Source: Pseudomonadota bacterium (GTDB lineage: Bacteria; Pseudomonadota; Gammaproteobacteria; Steroidobacterales; Steroidobacteraceae). Taken from it: a DNA stretch of 33,450 nt. How positions within the stretch are numbered: the first letter of the stretch is position 1; the number at the start of each line of letters is the position of its first letter. Position numbers and translations under genes: made by a program. Below, piece by piece: positions 1-7,681 of the stretch. The stretch covers positions 1 to 33,450 of the forward strand of contig JAKAYU010000013.1 of assembly GCA_021809525.1 (NCBI GenBank), given 5' to 3'. The notes beneath the pieces were generated by a model that was not told the DNA's origin, made no database searches, and saw only the letters and a program-made list of their open reading frames with translations.

Positions 1-2
1 CC

Positions 3-329
3 GATCTCATCGGCCAGCCGTATGGGTTGCCGGGCAGCTACCGGCTGCCGTTCGCGACCTGCTGGACGATTGCGGATGAGTTGGGCGTGCGCGCGGGTCG
101 GGCGAAGACCCTGAAGCTCCTGCTCGGCAGATCCTGGGGCGGCCCGGTCGCCTCGCAACAGCTAAACCCCGAGACCGATGCCCGCATCGGCGGCGGGGGT
201 GGCTTCGCGACCGCTGCGGGGGATCTCGGCGCGACGATCGGTCGGCTCTGCGGCCGGCCACGCCCCGCGGGTCCGCCGCGCCTGCTTCTCCAGTCAACCC
301 ATGGCAATAAGGGCATGCCCGATGAATAG
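3..329 (+). CDS. 3' end of an unidentified CDS entering from the left edge (partial)
   Basis: Frame 3 is open from the window edge (DLIGQPYGLPGSYRLPFATCWTIADELG...) to TAG at 327-329, with GC-rich third positions typical of coding DNA here. No family recognised. Confidence 0.4.
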   Translation, partial: DLIGQPYGLPGSYRLPFATCWTIADELGVRAGRAKTLKLLLGRSWGGPVASQQLNPETDARIGGGGGFATAAGDLGATIGRLCGRPRPAGPPRLLLQSTHGNKGMPDE

Positions 330-1929
330 TCGTCGCACAAAGTTTCACCGCGTTTGCGGGCTGATGGTCGGTTTCCTCGTCGTGCTCGGCGCTTTCGCGA
401 CCGCCAGTGCCCGCACGCTGCCGGTAGAGCACATCGTGGTCGATGCGCACACAGCGGGCCAGCCCTTCCCGCACTTCTGGGACCACATGTTCGGTTCGGG
501 ACGCGCCGTGCTCGTGCTGCGGGCGAACTATCAGCACGATCTCGCTCTGATGAAGGGCGCGACCGGCATCCAGTTCGTGCGCTTTCATGGATTGCTGGAT
601 CGAGGCGTGGGGCTGACCGGCAGGCACACGGCGGCGTTTTACAACCGGTATGCCGCCGGGCCGCGCGGCCACGCGGCAGGGCCACCGTACAATTTTTCCT
701 ATGTGGACCAGATCATGGACGCACTGCTGGCGCACGGAGTGCGCCCGTACGTGGAGCTCGACTTCATGCCGCCAGCCCTGGCGCGCGATCCGGAGATGAC
801 GCAGTCGTTCTGGTATCACCCGGTCGTTTCCCCACCACGCAGCTACGCGCAATGGGACGACATGATCAAGGCGCTGGCGCGCAACTTCATCCAGCAGTAC
901 GGGATCAATGAAGTCGCGACGTGGTATTTCGAGGTCTGGAACGAGCCGAACCTTGATTTCTGGGGCGGCGTGCCGAAGCAGAGCACCTACTTCACGCTGT
1001 ACGATCACACCGCCCGCGCCCTCAAGAGCGTGAATGAACGTCTGCGCGTCGGGGGTCCAGCGACCGCGCAAGCCGCATGGGTGACGGCCTTTCTGCGCCA
1101 CGATGCCAAGCACCACGTGCCGGTTGATTTCGTGAGCACCCACGTCTACGGCAACGATACGGCCATGAATGTCTTCGGCCGCAAGGTAAAGGTCTCGCGG
1201 CGCACCATGGTGTGCCGCGCGGTGCGCAAGGTTCACCGGCAGATCGCACGCTCGCCGTATCCGCATCTGCCGCTGGTCCTGTCGGAATTCAACGCCAGTT
1301 ACAGCAATGAACCGGATGTGACCGACACGCCCTACATGGGTCCGTGGATTGCGAGCACCATTCGCCAGTGCGACGGCCTGGTGCACATGATGAGCTACTG
1401 GACCTTCTCGGATGTGTTCGAGGAGCAGGGCGTGGTGCGCAAGCCCTTCTATGGCGGCTTCGGACTGATCGCCGAGGACAATATCCGCAAGCCCGCGTTC
1501 GATGCGTTCGAGCTGCTGCATCGGCTGGGACACGTGCGCCTGCTGCCGCAGGTGCGATCGGCGCTCATCACCCGGCGGCGTGACGGCGCGCTCGTCCTGG
1601 CGCTGTGGAATTACGCGCCGCCGGATGGCCGGGGACCGAAGTACACGCCCCCGCCCGCGCACCGCTCGCATCGGGTCTTCGAGATCGCCGTGCACGAGTT
1701 CCCGCCTGAGGCGCACGGGTTGCTGTGGCGGGTCGATGACCAGCACAGCGACGTGCTGCGCGCCTTCAATGCCATGGGACGTCCCCGCTGGCCGACGCGC
1801 GAGCAGATCGCGGTGCTCAAGGCCGCGGGGCGCCTCGCGCCCGCGCGCCCCGTGCAGCTGCGCGATGGCCGCATCACGGTGCGGGTGCCGCAGCACGGGC
1901 TCGCACTGCTGCTGCTTGAGCGCCACTGA
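322..1929 (+). CDS. GH39-like glycoside hydrolase (beta-xylosidase-type), secreted
   Basis: ORF 178..1929; ATG at 322 (MNSRRTKFHRVCGLMVGFLVVLGAFATASA) gives a signal peptide. Motifs WYFEVWNEPNLDFW (acid/base E in NEP) and LVLSEFNAS (nucleophile E) are typical of clan GH-A/GH39. Confidence 0.85.
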   Translation: MNSRRTKFHRVCGLMVGFLVVLGAFATASARTLPVEHIVVDAHTAGQPFPHFWDHMFGSGRAVLVLRANYQHDLALMKGATGIQFVRFHGLLDRGVGLTGRHTAAFYNRYAAGPRGHAAGPPYNFSYVDQIMDALLAHGVRPYVELDFMPPALARDPEMTQSFWYHPVVSPPRSYAQWDDMIKALARNFIQQYGINEVATWYFEVWNEPNLDFWGGVPKQSTYFTLYDHTARALKSVNERLRVGGPATAQAAWVTAFLRHDAKHHVPVDFVSTHVYGNDTAMNVFGRKVKVSRRTMVCRAVRKVHRQIARSPYPHLPLVLSEFNASYSNEPDVTDTPYMGPWIASTIRQCDGLVHMMSYWTFSDVFEEQGVVRKPFYGGFGLIAEDNIRKPAFDAFELLHRLGHVRLLPQVRSALITRRRDGALVLALWNYAPPDGRGPKYTPPPAHRSHRVFEIAVHEFPPEAHGLLWRVDDQHSDVLRAFNAMGRPRWPTREQIAVLKAAGRLAPARPVQLRDGRITVRVPQHGLALLLLERH

Positions 1930-2246
1930 GCGGGCGGCAGCAACCGGCCGGGTACCGTGCGGCGTCGAGCGCGGCCGCTGATCGCGCGCGAGATGGATGA
2001 CCGGCAGGACGGGTGTGCCGGAGTCGAAGCGGTCCGGGAGGGCGATGGCGACGATCGTAGCACTGGCGGGGCCACCCGGAGTCGAGAGACAATGGCCCGG
2101 CACGCGGAAATGGTGCGGCAAAATCCGGCCGCGAGACGCCAAAATGGTGTTCTCGCAGCGGAACTTCGCGCGGGCGTACCACAGCGCTTCGGCGGGTAAA
2201 CTTCAGTACGACGTCGCGCCGTTGCGCGTGAGGTGTGCGGGCTGCC

Positions 2247-2258
2247 GTAAACGTTTTC
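2247..2258. promoter_or_regulatory. Candidate LacI-family operator (GTAAACGTTTTC)
   Basis: Near-palindrome GTAAAC|GTTTTC (one mismatch) with a central CG, in the style of LacI/GalR operators, ~23 bp upstream of the lacI-type start. Confidence 0.45.
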
Positions 2259-2280
2259 CTCACAGCCATAGGATGTACAG

Positions 2281-3342
2281 TTGGCCATCAGCATTCGGGA
2301 TGTCGCGAAGCGCGCCGGAATTTCCACAGCGACCGTATCGAGGGTCATGAACGGCTCCGATGGGGTCACGGAGTCAGCGCGCGCGGCGGTTCTGCGGGCG
2401 GCGCGCGAACTGAATTACGTCCCACATGCCGCCGCGCGCGCGCTCATCACCGGCCGCACGCATACCATCGCGGTGCTGCTGCCTGACATGCATGGAGCGT
2501 TCTTTTCCGAATTGATCAGGGAGCTGGATCAGTGCGCCCACGCGCACGGACAGAGTCTGCTGGTGGCGAGCTTGCATGGGCGTCTTGCGGAGGCGCCGAA
2601 AGTTTTCGCGCTCATTCACGGACAGGTGGACGGGGTGATTCTCATGGCGCCGTTCGTCGACGCGGAACCCCGTCTCGCGCAATTGCCGTTTACGGTGCCG
2701 ACCGTGCTGCTCAATGCGCCGGGCCCCGTGAACGATGCGCCGTCGATCACCATAGACAATGCAGGAGGCGCTGCGCAGGTGGCCCGGCATTTCGCCGCGC
2801 TCGGCTACAAGGAGGTCGTGCATATTGCGGGACCTGCGGACAACTACGACGCGGCCGAGCGCGCCCGGGGGTTCCACGCCGCCGCGCGCAGACTCGGCAT
2901 GAGCGTGCAGCGCGATATCAGGGGCAATTACTCGGAGGAAGCCGGACGCGAGGCGGGCGCGGAACTGGCAAAGCGTCTGCGCAGGCCGCGGGCGGTCTTC
3001 GCGGCCAACGACAACATGGCCGTCGGCTGTCTCGAGGCCCTGGCCTCGGCTGGCATTGCCGTGCCCAATGAGATTGCGGTGGCCGGCTTCGACGATATTC
3101 CGATCGCGCGCTTCACCACGCCGCCCCTCACGACAGTGCGGCCGCCGGTGGCGCGACAGGGTCTCGAGGCCTTCGAATGGCTGGTGGCAGCCATCAAGCG
3201 CAAGAGCCCCACGCGGGTGCTTTCGAGCCGGCCGACGCAGCCGCTGCCGACCACCTTGATCGTCCGGGGCTCGACCGACCCGACGGCGCTCCCCTCGAGT
3301 GCGCGTGCGGCGTCGTCCCGGACCCGGCGGCCGCGAGGATAG
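2281..3342 (+). CDS. LacI family transcriptional regulator
   Basis: TTG start; N-terminal HTH ISIRDVAKRAGISTATVSRVMNGSDGVTESARAAVLRAARELNYVPHAAARAL and a periplasmic-binding-like core (VAGFDDIPIARFTTPPLTTVRPP). Confidence 0.95.
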   Translation: MAISIRDVAKRAGISTATVSRVMNGSDGVTESARAAVLRAARELNYVPHAAARALITGRTHTIAVLLPDMHGAFFSELIRELDQCAHAHGQSLLVASLHGRLAEAPKVFALIHGQVDGVILMAPFVDAEPRLAQLPFTVPTVLLNAPGPVNDAPSITIDNAGGAAQVARHFAALGYKEVVHIAGPADNYDAAERARGFHAAARRLGMSVQRDIRGNYSEEAGREAGAELAKRLRRPRAVFAANDNMAVGCLEALASAGIAVPNEIAVAGFDDIPIARFTTPPLTTVRPPVARQGLEAFEWLVAAIKRKSPTRVLSSRPTQPLPTTLIVRGSTDPTALPSSARAASSRTRRPRG

Positions 3343-3537
3343 AATCTGCAGGCGCGGCTGGCGGCGTGCCGAATCCATAGACCGCGTCGCAGTGGGGCGG
3401 CATCGGGCGAACGAGTTCTCTGTGCAGCAACTGAACCAACAGAGCGCATCGACGGTGAGTACCGGGTCGCATGAGCGCATATGCCTCGGGGGGACGCCCC
3501 GTACCGGGGCAGCGCGGCCCACTCCGGTGGGCACGGC

Positions 3538-4827
3538 GTGAGCCGCGTGACGAGGGTGCCGGTTCTGCGCAACGCGCTGACTCTGGCCGCGGCCGCCCTC
3601 GCCTGCGCGGGCTGTGCCCGCTCGCCCTGCGGGTTGAACGTCTGGGCCGTCGGCGTCGAGGCCAGTGCGTTGCAACGCATGGTCCCGGGATTCGAGCGGG
3701 AGCATCCGGGAACACGGGTTTGCGTGGCAAATCTCGCCTGGAGTTCCGCCGAGGCGCGCCTGCTCTCGGCGGTTGCGGCGGGCGATCCGCCCGATGTAGC
3801 CCAGGTTGGCGATACGGATCTGTCGACCCTGGTGACGCTCCATGCGATCGTTGCGCAGCGCCCGGTGGCTACGGATTTCTTCACCGAGGCACTGGCGGTC
3901 ACGCGCTTCCACGGGCGCTATTACGGCACGCCGTGGTATGTCGATACCCGAGTGCTCTTCTATCTTCCGGGAATCTTGCATCGCGCCGGCTATCGCCGGC
4001 CGGCACGCACGTGGCGCAAGTGGCTGCAGCAGCTCGCCGCCGTGCGCCGGGTTCTAAAGCCCGGTCAATATCCTCTGCTCGCCCCGATCAACGAATATGA
4101 ATTCCTCGAGGTACTGGCGTTGCAGCAGCCGGTGCCAGTGCTGCGGGACGGGGATCGCTATGGCAATTTCGCAAGTCCCACGTTTCGTGCCGCGTTGAGA
4201 TTCTACAAGAGCCTGTTCGCGCAACGGCTTGCCCCGCGCATCACCGACCGCCAACTAATCAATCTGTGGTGGCAGATGGCGCGCGGGGATTTCGTCTTCT
4301 ACGTGTCCGGACCGTGGAACATTGGCGAATTCCGCCGCTTCCTGCCGCCCCAGGATCAGCACCTGTGGATGACCGCCCCAATGCCGGGGCCGCGCGGCCC
4401 CGGCCGCTCGCTGCTCGATGGCTCGGACCTGGTGATCTTCAGGCGCTCACCCCGTCAGCGCATGGCGCGCGCATTCGTCCGCTACATGCTGGCGAACGCC
4501 CAACAGGTGCGCCTGTTCGAACTGACGGGAGATCTGCCTGCACGGCGCGCACCGTGGATCTTGCCGCCGCTTGCCGCCGACCGAAAGCTACGCGCGTTCC
4601 GCGTGCAGCTCGGGCGGGTCCGGCCCTTCCAGAAAATCCCCGAGTGGGGCGAGATCATGCACGGCATGCGCCGCATGGCCGAGCAGGTGGTGATCGGCGG
4701 GCTGCCCGTTGACGCCGCCACCACTCAGCTCGACCGCCGCGTGAACTACTGGCTCGCCGAGCGGCGCGCGCTGCTCGCACGCGGGGACAATGCAGCCGGT
4801 GCGCACGCGGCGCAGAAGCGACCATGA
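3538..4827 (+). CDS. Sugar ABC transporter substrate-binding lipoprotein (family 1)
   Basis: ORF 3481..4827; probable GTG start at 3538; lipobox LACAGC; family 1 features (AAGDPPDVAQVGDTDLSTLV; FVFYVSGPWNIGEFRR; GGSDLVIF-type region). Followed by permease genes. Confidence 0.88.
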   Translation: MSRVTRVPVLRNALTLAAAALACAGCARSPCGLNVWAVGVEASALQRMVPGFEREHPGTRVCVANLAWSSAEARLLSAVAAGDPPDVAQVGDTDLSTLVTLHAIVAQRPVATDFFTEALAVTRFHGRYYGTPWYVDTRVLFYLPGILHRAGYRRPARTWRKWLQQLAAVRRVLKPGQYPLLAPINEYEFLEVLALQQPVPVLRDGDRYGNFASPTFRAALRFYKSLFAQRLAPRITDRQLINLWWQMARGDFVFYVSGPWNIGEFRRFLPPQDQHLWMTAPMPGPRGPGRSLLDGSDLVIFRRSPRQRMARAFVRYMLANAQQVRLFELTGDLPARRAPWILPPLAADRKLRAFRVQLGRVRPFQKIPEWGEIMHGMRRMAEQVVIGGLPVDAATTQLDRRVNYWLAERRALLARGDNAAGAHAAQKRP

Positions 4828-5699
4828 AAGCCTCGACCGCGCTTCTATTCGTCATTCCGGCCTTGGCGATGATTCTGCTCTTTGTCTTCATCCCGCTGAT
4901 CGGCGTGCTCGGCCTCAGCCTTACGGACTTCAACGTCTATGCACTCGCCAATAGCGCCAATCTGCACTTCGTCGGCGTCGCGAACTTCACGCATCTGCTG
5001 CACGACCATGCCGCGTGGCAGGGCGTCGAGACCACGATGACCGTCGTGCTCGTCGGTGTGCCGGCCACCCTCGGGCTGTCGCTGGTCTGCGCATTGATGA
5101 TCGAGTCAATCGGTGCGCGGTGGCGTGGTCTGTTTCGAACCGCTTTTTTCCTGCCCGTCGTCTGTTCCACGGTCGCGGTGGCAATCGGCTGGCGCTACCT
5201 GCTCAATACGCGCTACGGGCTCGTGAACCGGTTGCTCGCCGCGGCGCATTTGCCGACGCCCAACTGGCTGGGTACACCCGGGTTGGCATTGCTCGCGGTG
5301 ACGGTGGTCGTGGTCTGGAAGGGTTTCGGGTACGGCATGATCATCGTCGCGGCGGCACGCCGCGAAATCCCCGATGAGCTTTACGACATCGCGCGCATCG
5401 AAGGGGCGGGCATGACGCAGCAGCTGCTGCGCATCACGATGCCGATGCTGGCCCCGACGCTCGGCCTGCTCGCGCTTCTGGACGCCGCGGGCTACTGGCA
5501 GCTGTTCGCCGAGCCCTACGTCCTGACCCAGGGTGGACCGATGGGCAGCACGATGAGTCTTCTGCTTCTGATGTACGATCGTGGCTTTCGCTGGTGGCGT
5601 TGGGGCGTGGCGAGCGCGCTGGCGATGGTGTTGACGGTCATCATGTGGCTGTTCGCGTGGCTGCAGCGCCATACGAGAGCGGCATGGCGAGGAGATTGA
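4824..5699 (+). CDS. Sugar ABC transporter permease (MalF/UgpA-type)
   Basis: ATGA overlap with the upstream gene; multiple TM segments; EAA-like loop (IPDELYDIARIEGAGMTQQLLRITMPMLAPT). Confidence 0.92.
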   Translation: MKASTALLFVIPALAMILLFVFIPLIGVLGLSLTDFNVYALANSANLHFVGVANFTHLLHDHAAWQGVETTMTVVLVGVPATLGLSLVCALMIESIGARWRGLFRTAFFLPVVCSTVAVAIGWRYLLNTRYGLVNRLLAAAHLPTPNWLGTPGLALLAVTVVVVWKGFGYGMIIVAAARREIPDELYDIARIEGAGMTQQLLRITMPMLAPTLGLLALLDAAGYWQLFAEPYVLTQGGPMGSTMSLLLLMYDRGFRWWRWGVASALAMVLTVIMWLFAWLQRHTRAAWRGD

Positions 5700-5700
5700 G

Positions 5701-6528
5701 GTGAGCGGCAGGGGCATGGTGCTGCGCGCATCGAGGTATGCGGTGCTCATCGTGATGGCGCTCGCCACCTTGTTCCCGCTGCTGTGGGTGACCTCCATTG
5801 CCTTCATGCGCTCGCCCGAGCGGTTTGCCGGCACGCCACCGTTGTGGCCCGATCATCCGACACTCGTGAACATGGTGAATATCGTTCATCAGCAGAGGAT
5901 CGGCCATTACTTCCTCAATTCGCTGATTGTCGCGGCGGCCACCACACCGTTATCGGTTCTGGTGGCGGGGCTGGCCGGCTATGCGCTGGCGCAAGCAAAG
6001 TTTCGCGGCCACCGCCTGGTGTCGTGGGTGGTGATGTTCGCGGTCCTGGTGCCCAATCAGGCGCTAGTGCTTCCTCTGTTCGAGATGTTCAGCGCGGTGC
6101 ATCTGGTCAATCACTACGCGGCCCTAGTGCTGCCTGCCGCGGCGAATGCGGTGAGTATCGTGCTCATTCAGGCGTATGCGCGCGCCATTCCCAAGGACAT
6201 TCTCGATGCCGCACGCATCGACGGCGCGAGCGAATGGCGCACATTTTTCTCCGTGGTGGTGCCGCTGATGGCCCCGATGCTGGCAGCGGTCGCGGTCCTC
6301 ACCTTCGTGGTGAGCTGGAACGATTTCATGTGGCCGATGATCGCCATGCAGAAGGTGGATATGCAGACCCTGCCGGTGGCATTGGCGTCGATCGACCGGG
6401 AGCACTATCAGAATATCGGTCTGATGGCCGCCGGCGCGACGGTGGCGATCTTGCCGATGATGTTGGTATTTCTGGCATCGCAACGCTACTATTTGCGCGC
6501 CGTCTCAGCCGGCAGCGTGACGGACTGA
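5701..6528 (+). CDS. Sugar ABC transporter permease (MalG/UgpE-type)
   Basis: GTG start; EAA loop IPKDILDAARIDGASEWRTFFSVVVPLMAPMLAAVAVLTFVVSWNDFMWPM. Confidence 0.93.
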   Translation: MSGRGMVLRASRYAVLIVMALATLFPLLWVTSIAFMRSPERFAGTPPLWPDHPTLVNMVNIVHQQRIGHYFLNSLIVAAATTPLSVLVAGLAGYALAQAKFRGHRLVSWVVMFAVLVPNQALVLPLFEMFSAVHLVNHYAALVLPAAANAVSIVLIQAYARAIPKDILDAARIDGASEWRTFFSVVVPLMAPMLAAVAVLTFVVSWNDFMWPMIAMQKVDMQTLPVALASIDREHYQNIGLMAAGATVAILPMMLVFLASQRYYLRAVSAGSVTD

Positions 6529-6529
6529 T

Positions 6530-7564
6530 ATGGCGCGCCTCGAACTGCAACGGGTGACGAAGAGTCTCGCCAACGGCCAGCGCGTCCTGCGGGACATCGA
6601 TTGCGCAGTCAACGATGGCGAGCTGATCTCGATGGTCGGGCCCTCCGGGTGCGGGAAATCGACGCTGCTGCGTTGCATCGCGGGACTCGAGGCAATCACC
6701 TCGGGCGAGATCCGCATCGGCGAGCAGCGGGTCAATGACCTGCCGCCGCGGCAGCGCAACGTCGCCATGGTTTTCCAGAATCATGCGCTCTATCCGCACA
6801 TGACGGTCTACCAGAATCTTGCCTTCGGTCTGCGCGTGCGGCACGTGGCAAGAGCGGCGGTGGACGCGCGCGTGCGCCGCACTGCCGCCCGGCTCGGTCT
6901 CGATGCGCTGCTCGGACGCTATCCACGCGAGCTTTCCGGCGGCCAACGGCAGCGGACCGCACTCGGGCGTGCGATGCTGCGCGAGCCCGGGGTGTTCCTC
7001 CTCGACGAGCCGCTCTCGAGTCTCGACATCCCGTTGCGGGCGGAGATGCGCCGCGAGCTCTCGGCTCTGCACCAGTCTCTCGGCACCACCATGGTGTACG
7101 TGACCCACGATCAATCGGAGGCCCTCTCGCTCGGTCAGCGCGTCGTGGTGCTCGCCGATGGTGCGATCGAGCAGATCGACACTCCGGATGGCATCTATCA
7201 GGCGCCGAGGAATCGCTTCGTGGCCGGTTTCGTCGGCTGGCCGCCGATGAATTTCCTGAGTGAGGACTGGTTGCACGATACCGGTCTCGACACGCAGTGC
7301 ATCGAGTACGGTATTCGGCCGGAGCGGTTGCGGCTGCGGCCGGGTGCGCGCGGTGATTTCAGCATTATCGGCAAGCTCGAGCGCATCGAGTCCTTCGGCG
7401 GAGAATGGCAGGTGGAGATCAGCCGTCAGGGCTCGCGGGTGATTGCGCGCGTGCCGCCGGAGACGAAGCTGCAACGGGGGGCCGAACTGCGTTTGTGGTT
7501 CCGGCGCGAGGACCTCTACGCGTTCGATCGGGCGACCGGCAGCCGTATGCAAGCGTGGCGGTGA
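6530..7564 (+). CDS. Sugar ABC transporter ATP-binding protein (MalK/UgpC-type)
   Basis: Walker A GPSGCGKST, signature LSGGQRQRTALGRA, Walker B VFLLDEPLSSLD, and a C-terminal TOBE-like regulatory region (FVGWPPMNFL). Confidence 0.95.
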   Translation: MARLELQRVTKSLANGQRVLRDIDCAVNDGELISMVGPSGCGKSTLLRCIAGLEAITSGEIRIGEQRVNDLPPRQRNVAMVFQNHALYPHMTVYQNLAFGLRVRHVARAAVDARVRRTAARLGLDALLGRYPRELSGGQRQRTALGRAMLREPGVFLLDEPLSSLDIPLRAEMRRELSALHQSLGTTMVYVTHDQSEALSLGQRVVVLADGAIEQIDTPDGIYQAPRNRFVAGFVGWPPMNFLSEDWLHDTGLDTQCIEYGIRPERLRLRPGARGDFSIIGKLERIESFGGEWQVEISRQGSRVIARVPPETKLQRGAELRLWFRREDLYAFDRATGSRMQAWR

Positions 7565-7681
7565 GTGGCACGGCCCGGCAGGCACTCGCGCCGTGGCACG
7601 GGCTGAGGTGAGGGCGGGCGCATGCGGGGTGGGTGCGCCTATCCAATGCTGTGCGCGCGAGTGGTTTTTTTGGGGGGAGGC

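Noticed and set aside
7-2142. 711-aa minus-strand ORF opposite the GH39 gene
   Set aside because: GC-rich shadow ORF; Arg/His/Pro-rich composition without recognisable domains, while the plus strand encodes clear GH39 motifs.
2374-3981. 535-aa minus-strand ORF opposite lacI and the binding-protein gene
   Set aside because: Antisense shadow of two well-supported plus-strand genes; no domain signature.
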